The translations under genes and the position numbers were made by a program. This document shows, piece by piece, positions 19,343 to 29,339 of a stretch of DNA of 64,000 nucleotides. Under the pieces are notes generated by a model. It was not told where the DNA came from, searched no databases, and was given only the letters and a program-made list of their open reading frames with translations. The DNA is from Alphaproteobacteria bacterium. Its GTDB lineage: Bacteria; Pseudomonadota; Alphaproteobacteria; Rhizobiales; BM303. Each line of letters begins with the position of its first letter. Positions within the stretch are counted from its first letter, which is position 1. The DNA lies in the NCBI GenBank assembly GCA_024275895.1, contig JAJRYE010000106.1:18815-82814 (forward strand), written 5' to 3'.

Positions 19343-21529
19343 TCATTTTGCAATCCTGTTGAATTCCGCCGCCAGCGCATCCGCAAAGGCCGGATCGTTA
19401 ATGTGATGCGGAAGCCGGATGAGCCGGCGTTCAGCCGTTTGTTTTACCGAACCCTCCAGCGCCGCAAACAACGCCCTGTCCGCTTCCGGGTCGTGAAACG
19501 GCTGGCTCGGCGCATCAAGCGCGGAAACCCCGCCTTCGGGGATGAAAAATCTCACCGGGCCCTCGCAGCGGTTGAGCTTTTTGCCTATCCACTCGCCCAC
19601 AAGGCGGTTTTCCTCAACCGTTGTCCGCATCAGGGTCACCTGCGGGTTGTGCTCATAAAGATTGCGCTCCCTGAATTGCGGCGGCACGGTATCAATCGCG
19701 CCGAAATTCACCATATCCAGCGCGCCGCAGGAGCCGACATAGGGGATGCCGGTTCGCGCGGTGGCCCCCAGCCGGTCTTTACCGGCGCTCATCACCCCGC
19801 CCATCAGAAAATCGCAAATTTCCGTCGTACTGACATCCAGCATGCCTGAAAGCATGCCCGAATCCGCCAGTTTTTCCATCGAGCGGCCACCGGTGCCGGT
19901 GGCATGGAAAACGAGGCAGTCATATTTATGCTCCAGCTTGCGGGTCAGCAACTGGACGCAAGGCGTGGTAACGCCGAACATGGTCAGTCCGATCGCTGGT
20001 TTATGGCTCTGCCTTACCGGACGCTCGTGGCGGATCATTCCGGCAAGGGCATGGGCGGCATTGGCGAGAACGCGCTCGGAAATGCGGTTGATGCCCGAGA
20101 CATCGGTAACCGAATACATCATGCAGATATCGGAGGGGCCGACATAAGGCCCTACATCGCCTGACGCCACGGTTGAGACCATGATTTTCGGAATACCGAT
20201 ATCGAGAGCCTGCATGGCCGGCGTTGCCAGCGCCGTGCCGCCCGAACCGCCCAGGGAGATAACCCCCGCCACATCATCTTGCGCCGTCAGATAGTGCTCA
20301 AAAGCCACCGCCATGGCACTGACCGCCGTGCCGCGATCCCCGGTGAAAACAGCCTCCAAGCCGCCGGGATGGCTTTGCGCCACTGCCCTTGCGAGGATAT
20401 CGGCAGATGAGGGCCGGCCGGATGTGGAAAGATCAACGCTCAGGGTTTTCAGTCCACGTTTGACAAGGATATTGCGGACAAAATTCAACTCACGGGCTTT
20501 GGTATCAAAGGTTCCGGCGACATAGGCCCTGCCCGATACAGGGTTTGGCCCCCGGGCTTCAGAAGCCGCATCGGCCACAATTACCGGGGCGGCTGCGGCG
20601 GGAAGTACTGCATGGTCCCATCTTGTAATCGGTTTGCCGATCCCCATACGTTGATGGTCTTCGGGCCGGTGTTGCCCGACAAGCGGGTTTCCATAGGAAA
20701 ACCGGTTTGGCGAGCGGCCCAGTTGCGCCAGAGCGCCCGCTTCATATTCCGGTGCGGGCTTATCAACCGGCGCCTCGGCGCGCGGTGCGGCTGGTTCATC
20801 CTCGCCGCCGGCAACGCCGAGCAGTTTTTGCTGCATCACCTTGTCGGCCGCCAGCTGTGAGGAATTCAGTTCCACTTCGATACGGCCATTGACCATGATC
20901 GCAATACGCTCGGAAACCTGCATGGCAACGCCGAGATTTTGTTCGACCAGAAGAATGGAGACATCTTCATTCTTGCTCAGATGGATCAGCAATTCCTCCA
21001 CCTGATCAACAATGACCGGAGCCAGACCCTCGGTCGGCTCGTCCATGATCAGAAGATGCGGATTGCCAAGCAGGGCACGGCCAATGGCCAGCATCTGCTG
21101 CTCCCCGCCCGAAAGCTGGTTGCCGCCATTCCCGCGCCGCTCGCCAAGCCGGGGGAAGGTTGAATACACCCGCTCCCGGCTCCAGGCACCGCCCTTGCGC
21201 TCGGCCAGCCGCAAATGCTCATCGACACTGAGCGAGGGCCATATGCGCCGTCCCTGCGGTACATAACCAACACCGATATCCGAGATCTGATAGGGATCAA
21301 GCCCGAGCACATTCACAGCGCCGACATGAACCGAGCCGCCCGCCGCCGGGACAATGCCCATGATGGCGTTGCATAAGGTGGTTTTGCCCATGCCGTTGCG
21401 CCCGACCACGGCGAGAATGCCATTGGCGGGAACCTCCAGCGTCACCCCCTGCAAGGCGTGCGAGTGGCCGTAATAAACATTGAGATCAGTGACTTTAAGC
21501 GAAAGGCTTGAAGCTGCGCCGCTGCTCAT
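19343..21529 (-). CDS. Fusion: LivF-type ABC ATPase + Tm-1-like/UPF0261 domain
   Basis: N-half Walker [10 protein letters not shown] and [17 protein letters not shown]-half [37 protein letters not shown] and [15 protein letters not shown] typical of Tm-1-like proteins; single 728-aa ORF. Confidence 0.93.
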   Translation of the reverse strand: MSSGAASSLSLKVTDLNVYYGHSHALQGVTLEVPANGILAVVGRNGMGKTTLCNAIMGIVPAAGGSVHVGAVNVLGLDPYQISDIGVGYVPQGRRIWPSLSVDEHLRLAERKGGAWSRERVYSTFPRLGERRGNGGNQLSGGEQQMLAIGRALLGNPHLLIMDEPTEGLAPVIVDQVEELLIHLSKNEDVSILLVEQNLGVAMQVSERIAIMVNGRIEVELNSSQLAADKVMQQKLLGVAGGEDEPAAPRAEAPVDKPAPEYEAGALAQLGRSPNRFSYGNPLVGQHRPEDHQRMGIGKPITRWDHAVLPAAAAPVIVADAASEARGPNPVSGRAYVAGTFDTKARELNFVRNILVKRGLKTLSVDLSTSGRPSSADILARAVAQSHPGGLEAVFTGDRGTAVSAMAVAFEHYLTAQDDVAGVISLGGSGGTALATPAMQALDIGIPKIMVSTVASGDVGPYVGPSDICMMYSVTDVSGINRISERVLANAAHALAGMIRHERPVRQSHKPAIGLTMFGVTTPCVQLLTRKLEHKYDCLVFHATGTGGRSMEKLADSGMLSGMLDVSTTEICDFLMGGVMSAGKDRLGATARTGIPYVGSCGALDMVNFGAIDTVPPQFRERNLYEHNPQVTLMRTTVEENRLVGEWIGKKLNRCEGPVRFFIPEGGVSALDAPSQPFHDPEADRALFAALEGSVKQTAERRLIRLPHHINDPAFADALAAEFNRIAK

Positions 21530-22329
21530 CTGGTGCCCCCCCCGAGGTAAATGGCCTGCACGTCCTGATCGTTGCGGATTTCATCCGGCGTACCTTCACG
21601 AAACAGCTGCCCGTTATTCATGACCGTCACCTTATCGGACACCTTCAGCGCCACGTCCAGATCATGTTCGATAATCACGAAAGTGATGTGACCCGGCAAG
21701 CCGTTCAGCATCTCGACAAGCTGGGTGCGCTCGGCCGGTGAAAGCCCGGCGGCGGGCTCATCAAGCAGGATCAGGCGCGGCGCTCCGGCCATCGCCATGC
21801 CGATTTCAAGCTGTCTTTGCTGCCCGTGCGAAAGATCGCCGACCGGCATATCCGCCCGCTCACCGAGATGGACAAACCGCGCCAGATCACGGGCCCGTGT
21901 GCTGGCGATATCATCGGGCCGGGGGCGCTGCGGGCTGAAACGGCCATCCATTACGCCCCGCACCGCCAGATAAAGATTGTCCAGAACGCTCAAGCCGCCA
22001 AACAGCAGGGATTTCTGGTAGGTCCGGCGCAAGCCGCGCCGGATCCGGTTGTGAACCGCCAGATGCGTGATGTCCTCGCCAAAGAAGACGATGCGCCCGG
22101 AAGTTGGCGGAAAATCCCCGGTAATCGCATTGAACAGCGTTGTCTTGCCCGCCCCGTTGGCGCCGAGCACCGCCCGGCGCTCACCGGCGCGGACGGAAAA
22201 TGAAATATCCTCCAGCGCAACGAGCGAGCCGAATTTGCGGCCAACATCCGCAAGCTCAAGGGCAAAGGATGAACCGCCAATGGGATGACGGTCCATCTGC
22301 CGCGTATCATGCGACATATCCGGGGTCAC
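21526..22329 (-). CDS. LivG-type branched-chain amino acid-like ABC transporter ATPase
   Basis: [31 protein letters not shown]. Confidence 0.93.
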   Translation of the reverse strand: MTPDMSHDTRQMDRHPIGGSSFALELADVGRKFGSLVALEDISFSVRAGERRAVLGANGAGKTTLFNAITGDFPPTSGRIVFFGEDITHLAVHNRIRRGLRRTYQKSLLFGGLSVLDNLYLAVRGVMDGRFSPQRPRPDDIASTRARDLARFVHLGERADMPVGDLSHGQQRQLEIGMAMAGAPRLILLDEPAAGLSPAERTQLVEMLNGLPGHITFVIIEHDLDVALKVSDKVTVMNNGQLFREGTPDEIRNDQDVQAIYLGGGTR

Positions 22330-22336
22330 GGTTCAG

Positions 22337-23584
22337 TTACTTGCACGCCGGCACATTGCGTCCGACCCTGCCCAGGGCGAGGAACTTGGCGCGGTCCCCG
22401 TTCATGACCTGATTGACCTGCGGGATGATCTTGATCACCTTGTTGTAAAGCGTGCCGTCCTTTGCCTCGGTAACTTCGGTGAGGAAGATATCGGTTATCC
22501 CCTGGCGGTTTTCATCCAGAGACACCTTGCCCGTGGGCGTATCGAGCACGAGATTGGTCAATGCCGCACGATATTTGGCATGGCCGTCCGAGAGGTCGCC
22601 CTTGACCTTGTCGAGCGCGGTCAGGGCCGCCGACATGGAGATAAAATAACCATGGGCGAACAGTGACGGTGTCGGGAAGCCATCGGGGAACTGCGCCTTG
22701 TAGTCAGCCTTCCAGGCCTGCCAGACGGGGTTGTCCCAGCTATCGGCAATCGGGCCTGCCGACGGGGTGCCGACAACATAGGATTTGCGGCGGCCCTTGG
22801 AGCCGAGCACCGACTGATCAACCGTGATTGTGCCGCCGATCAGGGGTTTGTCGCCGCCGGCCTGCTCATACTGGGAAAGGAAATTGACCGCATCGGCGCC
22901 GCCAAGCCCGACCCATATGGCGTCGATATCATCGGGTATAGAGGCCACGATGGTTGAATAATCCTTGTTGCCGATCGGAACCCAGAAGCGGTTGGCGACC
23001 TTGCCGCCCAGATTGCAAAAATCATTCAGGAAGCCGAGAGCCATGGTGTAGGGAAACGAGTAATCCTCGCCAATGGTAACAATGTTCCGGTAGCCCTTGA
23101 CCTTGTAGACATATTCCCCCAGACCGGCCATCCACTGGGCGCCATCCCCGGTAAAGCGGAAAAAATTGGGTGCAGGATCGCGCAACGTGGTGTCCTGCGC
23201 GGCCGACAAACCGTTGATGAAGGTCACGCCGGGTTTGGTCTTGGCGTATTCCTTGATCGCCAGCCCTTCGGAGCCCGAAAGCGGTCCGACAACAATATCA
23301 ACTCCGTCTTGCTCAACCAGTTTCTTGACCGCGCGGATGGCGCTGTCGGGCGAGGTATCGGATGAGGAGCGGATAATCACCAGATCCTTGCCGCCCGCCT
23401 TGTTGCCCCATTTCTTCAGCGCCATGTCAACACCGCGCATCCCCTCCTTGCCAAGCACCGCAAAAGCGCCCTCCAGCGTTGCGATCGTGCCGATCTTGAT
23501 GGTCTCGGCGCTGGCCAGAACTGTCGATGAAAGCAAGCCTCCCACGACCGCCAGACCGATCAGGCTTCTTCTGGATAGTTTCAT
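22337..23584 (-). CDS. LivJ-type periplasmic ABC substrate-binding protein
   Basis: Signal peptide MKLSRRSLIGLAVVGGLLSSTVLASA, IKIGTIATLEGAFAVLGKEGMRGVDMALKKWG. Confidence 0.93.
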   Translation of the reverse strand: MKLSRRSLIGLAVVGGLLSSTVLASAETIKIGTIATLEGAFAVLGKEGMRGVDMALKKWGNKAGGKDLVIIRSSSDTSPDSAIRAVKKLVEQDGVDIVVGPLSGSEGLAIKEYAKTKPGVTFINGLSAAQDTTLRDPAPNFFRFTGDGAQWMAGLGEYVYKVKGYRNIVTIGEDYSFPYTMALGFLNDFCNLGGKVANRFWVPIGNKDYSTIVASIPDDIDAIWVGLGGADAVNFLSQYEQAGGDKPLIGGTITVDQSVLGSKGRRKSYVVGTPSAGPIADSWDNPVWQAWKADYKAQFPDGFPTPSLFAHGYFISMSAALTALDKVKGDLSDGHAKYRAALTNLVLDTPTGKVSLDENRQGITDIFLTEVTEAKDGTLYNKVIKIIPQVNQVMNGDRAKFLALGRVGRNVPACK

Positions 23585-23606
23585 GATAATCCTCCCTTTG
23601 TTTGTT

Positions 23607-24593
23607 TTACTGGCTGGATGCGCGGGCAGATGAGCTGCCCGGTTTGAAAAGACGACGCCACCAACCGATGACTCCGTCCGGTGAAAACAAAACGATAAAC
23701 AAAAATACCGCGCCGATGACCGTGTTGAAGCGCTCCCGGTCGATAAGATCAATGGCGAAATTATCAACCAGCGTGAAAATGAGCGCGCCGATAAAAGCGC
23801 CGACGGGATGTCCCAGCCCGCCGATAACCGCGATGATCAGAATATCAATCGCCGGGCCCACGCCGATTGAAGAAGGGTCAATCCGGTCATTCATCCAGAC
23901 CGTCAAAATACCGCCTATTGCAGCCAGAACCGAGGCGATTGCATAGGCCGTGATACGGTGCGCCTTGACGTGAAATCCCAGGGCTTCCATGCGCCGTGCA
24001 TTGTCGCGCACCCCCTGAAGGGCAACGCCGAAGGTGGAGCGCACCAGATGGGTTATCGCCAGATAGGAAAACGCCGCGAAGATCAGGCACAGATAGTAAA
24101 ACCACACCGGATTGCGCAGGTCATAACCGCCGATAACCGGGGCCTTGATGCCCGCAAATCCGGTAAATCCGTTGAATATTGCATAGTTTTGACGGGTAAA
24201 ATAAAAAAATCCGGTAGCAACCGCCAGGGTGATCATGATGGTGTAAATGCCCTCGGTACGCACCGATAAAACGCCGATCAAGGTCCCGAAGATAGTGGCG
24301 AGGATGATTGCGGTGATGATGACCACGGGCAGGGGCCAGCCGAGGCCAAGACCGGCGCTGTTGAGGCCGAAAATGGCCATGGAATAACCGGCCAGACCCG
24401 CAACACTCATCTGGGCCAGGGAAACCATGCCGCCATACCCGGCCAGAAGGATCAATCCCAGGGCGATAATTCCGTAAATAAATGTCTGCGCGCCGATCTG
24501 CACCAGCCAGAAGGCGTTGGCGAGCAACGGAAAGGCGGCAAGAAGCAGGGCGGTAATAATGACAGCCGGCGATATCAGATCGGTGCGTTTCAT
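23607..24593 (-). CDS. LivM-type ABC permease
   Basis: Hydrophobic; GLILLAGYGGMVSLAQMSVAGLAGYSMAIFG. Confidence 0.92.
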   Translation of the reverse strand: MKRTDLISPAVIITALLLAAFPLLANAFWLVQIGAQTFIYGIIALGLILLAGYGGMVSLAQMSVAGLAGYSMAIFGLNSAGLGLGWPLPVVIITAIILATIFGTLIGVLSVRTEGIYTIMITLAVATGFFYFTRQNYAIFNGFTGFAGIKAPVIGGYDLRNPVWFYYLCLIFAAFSYLAITHLVRSTFGVALQGVRDNARRMEALGFHVKAHRITAYAIASVLAAIGGILTVWMNDRIDPSSIGVGPAIDILIIAVIGGLGHPVGAFIGALIFTLVDNFAIDLIDRERFNTVIGAVFLFIVLFSPDGVIGWWRRLFKPGSSSARASSQ

Positions 24594-25454
24594 GCGCTGC
24601 GCCCCATAATGCCCTGCGGACGCACGGCAAGAACCGCGACCATGATGACAAAGGTATAGACCACGCCATAGGTCGGCGAGTAGGCAAGGCCGTATTGCTC
24701 GGTCAAACCGATGAGAATGGCGCCGACGGCGCTGCCGGCCACGGAGCCCATGCCGCCGACAATCACCACGACCAGCGAAGCCAGCAGATAGCGCAAATCC
24801 TCACCCGGCGCGATGGAAAGGGCCGAGCCGCCGACAACCCCGGCAAGACCGGCCAGCCCCGCCCCCAGAGCGAAGGTCAGCGCGAAAATCAAATGCACAT
24901 TCACACCGGTTGCCGAGAGCATGTCGCGATCATCAACACCGGCCCGGATCATCATGCCGATGCGGGTCCGGTTGAGAAACAGCCATAGGGCGATGCCAAC
25001 GGTAATGGCGGCAACCAGAATGAAGAGTCGGTAGATCGGATAGACCTTGATGACCGGAATCCCCCTGAGCGCGCCGTAAAGCGCATCGGGAATTTCAAAC
25101 TGATAGGTCGTGCCGCCCCAATAGGCCAGCATCAGATCCGCGGCAATGATCGAAATCCCGATGGTCACCAGGGTTTGCCGCAGCTCCTGCCCCTCCAGAA
25201 ACCGGAACAGATAATGTTGCAGCAACAATCCAAGAAGCGCCATCGACAAAAACCCGCCCGCGATCGCGGCAACCCATGATCCGGTGGCTTCCTGGAACTG
25301 ATAGCCGATATAGGCCCCAAGCAGGTATAAGGAGCCATGCGCCATATTGACGTTGCGCATCAATCCGAACACCAGGGAAAAACCGCTGGCGACCAGAAAA
25401 TACAAGGCGGCAAGGGTCAGCCCGTTCAGTGTCGTGATCAAAAACAACTTCATG
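24590..25454 (-). CDS. LivH-type ABC permease
   Basis: NGLTLAALYFLVASGFSLVFGLMRNVNMAHGSLYLLGAY; overlaps the next gene. Confidence 0.92.
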
Positions 25455-25571
25455 TGTGTCTCATGAGCGTCTTGCCTTGATGGACCACAAAATAACCATG
25501 CGAGTATCAAATCATGAATTGAAATCAATTTCCATTGGCAATGAACGAATAAACGGGTAAAATCGGGTAAC

Positions 25572-26237
25572 ATGAGCGCGATAACCCGAACTCCGTTGGA
25601 CTGGACCCTGATCCTTGCCGGGAGCTGCGAGCAGATAGATATCCGGCCGGGCACCAGTATGATCGTTCCCGCCTCCCCCCGGACGGGCGGGGTTCCGCTG
25701 TCCTTGAGGGGCTTGCTGCCAACCCATAATCACAACCGTAATCTGATCGATCTGTTGAACTCGTGTCCGGTAAATGCGTTTGCCGGGCACTCTTTTGTTG
25801 CCGCCATATTTGCCGCCGACAGCTTCTTGCCCTTCACCGATATGGTGCGGGCGATGCAACGGGTGGGGATACGCAAGGTGACCAATTTCCCGACGGTTTG
25901 CGCTTACGGGCCATTTGTTGAAACCGCCCTGAGCGATGTAGGGCTTGGGATTGAACTCGAGTTTGAAATCCTGGCCAGATTTCGCAACTCCGCCTTTGAA
26001 ACCGCCGCCACCTTGCGCGAAGTGAAGCATCAAAAAGCGGCGATAGAGGCCGGAAGCTTCGCCGTCATCGAGCTGGCCCGGTCAGACAAACAGGTATTTT
26101 CCAGGCTCTCCATGCAAAAAAATGCCGTAAAAACCCTGTTCATGACACCGGACGCCAGCGCTCCGCTCTCCGGCCGCCCTCCCAATACCGATGGCCTGGT
26201 GCTGACATGGGACCAGTTCAGCCAAGCCCGTATCTGA
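25572..26237 (+). CDS. Diverged PEP-hydrolase-like TIM-barrel paralog, apparently C-terminally shortened
   Basis: KVTNFPTVCAYGPFVETALSDVGLGIELEFEIL aligns with [33 protein letters not shown] of the 18473 gene. Confidence 0.7.
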   Translation: MSAITRTPLDWTLILAGSCEQIDIRPGTSMIVPASPRTGGVPLSLRGLLPTHNHNRNLIDLLNSCPVNAFAGHSFVAAIFAADSFLPFTDMVRAMQRVGIRKVTNFPTVCAYGPFVETALSDVGLGIELEFEILARFRNSAFETAATLREVKHQKAAIEAGSFAVIELARSDKQVFSRLSMQKNAVKTLFMTPDASAPLSGRPPNTDGLVLTWDQFSQARI

Positions 26238-27969
26238 CGATCTTGTTATAGAGCGTTTTGCGTGAAATCCCCAACTCGCGTGCCGTATCCGTGCGCCGGA
26301 AGCGATTTCGCTTTAAGGCACTGGCGATCCATTCGCGTTCATCAAGATACTCGACGGATTTGGATTTCATGGTTTCCATTGCGGCCAGAATATCGCTTGC
26401 CGATATGGAAGTGCCGGCCAGTTCAACCAGTTTCACCGAAAGCTGTCGCAACTCGGTGATGTTGCCAGGCCAAGTATGCGAGGACAGCATTCCGATTGCC
26501 GAGGCGTCAAGGGAGATTGTTTCCGCGCGCCCGGTTGCGGCCTGATCGATAAACAGGCGCAACAGATCGGGGATATCGCCCTGCCGGTCGCGCAGGGCGG
26601 GCACCAGGACATCATTGCCGGAAAACGAAGCGCATAATTGCGCATCCAGCGAGCCGGACTTCATAAAAGACATCAGTGAATTTCCTGAAGAACAGATAAT
26701 CCGGACGTCGGAGGAAATCACCCGCCGTCCATCCATTGGCGAAAAGGCACCCCGCTCCAGATATCTTGCCAGCCGGGTTTGCAGCCGTTTTGGAAGCCGC
26801 GATATCTCCTCGATATACGAAGTCCCGCCATTGAGCTTTTCCAGCAGGTTTGAGACCCTTGAAGTCCCGGATTTGTCGGCTTGCCGGTCACCGCCAAACA
26901 GTCTTATGCCGATCTGGTGCGGGGTCAGATGCGCAAGGGACAATTCGGCATAAGGTTTCTGGCGCCGCGGGCTCATCTTATGCAGCGCCGCGGCGGCGAA
27001 GCCGCGCCCAGATCCGGCTTCACCATAAATCAGGACCGGGCCGTTATGGCCTGAAAAGGCATAAAGTTTTTCAAAGACCTTCATGATGGCGATTGAGGTT
27101 CCCACAAGACCTGTATTGCCGATTTGCCGTATCCGGTCTTTTTCCTGCCGCAGCAGTTCAAGAGAGAGCAAATCCACCCCCTTGAACCCGCGTGTGCTCT
27201 CGGAAATGGACGCCTCTGTCGGCAATCGGTCCAGTGTTGATCCGCCGATATAGCCATGCACCGGAACGCTGCTGTAAATATCCGCAAGATCTTCGGCCGT
27301 TTCAATCGGTCCGCCCTCAAGCATAAACCTGACATGCGCGTGGCGGCGGATAATGGCGCGGTAGACATCATCGGCAAGGTAGCGCACATCCTCGATGCTG
27401 AAACTCGTTTTGGCGCCAAAAGCGCCGCCGACATTCCAGCCGAAATTCAGGCAGATGATATCAACGCCTCTTTCCGCTGCTTCCATCGCCTGACGTTTTG
27501 TCCGCACATAGGCAAGGGTCTGCATAGCGGCATTTTTCGCCCGCGACAAGAGGTCCAGTTCGGCGCCAAAGCCAATGCCATAACTATCAAAATCCCTTTG
27601 CAGATCGCCCGGCAGATGGATCGCGGTGGGGAAAATAACAAACCCGGCAAAGCCCTGAATCCGAGCTTCGGCAATCAACTCGTCCCATTGCTCCTTTGGG
27701 CCATAGACATTTGCGCCAAAAAATACCGGAAGGGCGCATTGTGGAATGATCTCGTTCTTGCCCAGTTTCAGCACGGCGCGGTTGCCATCTTCCACCGGCA
27801 GGATCGAGGCCATTGAGGGCGCGCCCCTTGCGCGCAGCACACCCGCGTTCAGGGCCAGCAAAAAATCCGCCCCGCCGCGCTCGGCAGCAATGGCGGCAAG
27901 GCCCGAGCCCACGGCGGCGCCAACGGCAAACCGGCTGAATGGCCCGTAGTCTCGTATCTTGCGGCTCAC
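26218..27969 (-). CDS. Regulator: N-terminal PEP-hydrolase-like TIM barrel + AAA+ (sigma-54-interaction-like) + Fis-type HTH
   Basis: N-term GFAGFVIFPTAIHLPG...HGYIGGSTLDRLPTE; GEAGSGRG Walker A; C-term TDTARELGISRKTLYNKIVRYGLG. Confidence 0.9.
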   Translation of the reverse strand: MSRKIRDYGPFSRFAVGAAVGSGLAAIAAERGGADFLLALNAGVLRARGAPSMASILPVEDGNRAVLKLGKNEIIPQCALPVFFGANVYGPKEQWDELIAEARIQGFAGFVIFPTAIHLPGDLQRDFDSYGIGFGAELDLLSRAKNAAMQTLAYVRTKRQAMEAAERGVDIICLNFGWNVGGAFGAKTSFSIEDVRYLADDVYRAIIRRHAHVRFMLEGGPIETAEDLADIYSSVPVHGYIGGSTLDRLPTEASISESTRGFKGVDLLSLELLRQEKDRIRQIGNTGLVGTSIAIMKVFEKLYAFSGHNGPVLIYGEAGSGRGFAAAALHKMSPRRQKPYAELSLAHLTPHQIGIRLFGGDRQADKSGTSRVSNLLEKLNGGTSYIEEISRLPKRLQTRLARYLERGAFSPMDGRRVISSDVRIICSSGNSLMSFMKSGSLDAQLCASFSGNDVLVPALRDRQGDIPDLLRLFIDQAATGRAETISLDASAIGMLSSHTWPGNITELRQLSVKLVELAGTSISASDILAAMETMKSKSVEYLDEREWIASALKRNRFRRTDTARELGISRKTLYNKIVRYGLG

Positions 27970-28175
27970 AACGGTTCATATCCTCTTCAATTTTAAAAAC
28001 GGAAGATAAAGACGCATCCGGCCCGCATGATAAATCAATAATCAATTGATCCCTACAGCTTATTGTCGTATCAGTCCCGGGCATCATCCGCCATGTTTAC
28101 GGGCGCGGTTTTGCCGCCGCTCTCAATCCAGATCAGCCGGGCAGGGTTTGCATCTTTTTACAAGGGAAGCCAAAA

Positions 28176-28391
28176 ATGTTTGAAGACGTTGAACTGGACA
28201 TAACCTGCCCCGGTTGCGGACACAAGAATGTCACCACGCTTCGCAAGCTTAAGGCCCGGCCCGGTTTTGCCTGTTCCAAATGCGATGAGATGCTTGAAAT
28301 CGATATTGAGGAACTGACCGGCGTGGTGAAAAAGGCCGTTGAGGACGCCAGGGCACAGCAGGCAAAGCGTTTGAAGTTCCGCAAAAACTGA
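28176..28391 (+). CDS. Small zinc-ribbon protein (71 aa)
   Basis: CPGCGHKN...FACSKCDEML double CxxC; own start. Confidence 0.6.
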   Translation: MFEDVELDITCPGCGHKNVTTLRKLKARPGFACSKCDEMLEIDIEELTGVVKKAVEDARAQQAKRLKFRKN

Positions 28392-28397
28392 ACGGAA

Positions 28398-29324
28398 TTA
28401 AAGCCGCGCCGCACCGAAGGTATCGCACGCCCTGACCCGGCCCGTATCAAGACCGGTTTTAAACCAGCGCATCCGCTGGGCCGAGGAGCCATGCGTAAAC
28501 GAATCCGGCACTACATAGCCCTGTGAGCGTTTTTGCAAGGCATCATCGCCAATGGCGCGGGCCGCGTTCAGCGCCTCTTCGATATCGCCGCGCTCCAGAA
28601 TATTCTTGGTTTTATCGGCATGATGGGCCCAGATTCCGGCAAAACAATCGGCCTGCAATTCCATGCGCACCTGAAGCGCATTTGCCTGTCTTTTGCTGGC
28701 GTTTTTCTTTGCCCTCTGGACCCGGGCGGAAATGCCCAGCAGGGTTTGTACATGATGGCCCACCTCATGCGCGATCACATAGGCTTGGGCAAAATCCCCC
28801 GGCGCCTTGAATCTGGTGCGCATCTCGCGATAAAAGGCAAGATCGATATAGACCTTGTGATCACCGGGGCAATAAAATGGCCCCATCGCCGATTTGGCAA
28901 AGCCGCAGGCCGAGCGCACCGCGCCGGAAAACAAGACCAGCCTGGGCTCGTCATAGCGCTTGCCGAGGGATTTGAATAGCGCGTTCCAGACATCTTCGGT
29001 ATCGGCCAGAACCACCCCCACCATGGCGCTGAGCTCTTTTTCCTGCCCGCTCTGGCGCACCGGCGCGCGCGGCGGATTTTGCTGCGTGGCAAAGCCGCCG
29101 CCACCGCCGGTCCCCCCCCCTAAAAGCTCAAGCGGGTTGATGCCCAATACATAGCTGACAATCAAGATTATGATCAGCCCGCCAATGCCGATACCGCCGC
29201 CCCTGACGCGCTTTGAGGCGGGCATTTTGCCGCCGCGGCCGGGAAACGGAAACCGCAAACCACCGCCGCCCGCGCCGCGCCGGTCTTCTATATTATCGCT
29301 TTGCCTGCGTCCTTTCCAGCGCAT
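28398..29324 (-). CDS. YpfJ-like neutral zinc metallopeptidase
   Basis: AYVIAHEVGHHVQTLLG and ELQADCFAGIWAHH. Confidence 0.93.
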   Translation of the reverse strand: MRWKGRRQSDNIEDRRGAGGGGLRFPFPGRGGKMPASKRVRGGGIGIGGLIIILIVSYVLGINPLELLGGGTGGGGGFATQQNPPRAPVRQSGQEKELSAMVGVVLADTEDVWNALFKSLGKRYDEPRLVLFSGAVRSACGFAKSAMGPFYCPGDHKVYIDLAFYREMRTRFKAPGDFAQAYVIAHEVGHHVQTLLGISARVQRAKKNASKRQANALQVRMELQADCFAGIWAHHADKTKNILERGDIEEALNAARAIGDDALQKRSQGYVVPDSFTHGSSAQRMRWFKTGLDTGRVRACDTFGAARL

Positions 29325-29339
29325 GCGATCCTCCCCTTT

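Noticed and set aside
25455-25571. Sigma-54 promoter before livH (TGGCAATGAACGAAT at about 25536)
   Set aside because: On the wrong strand for livH and lacks the -12 GC; not a credible site.
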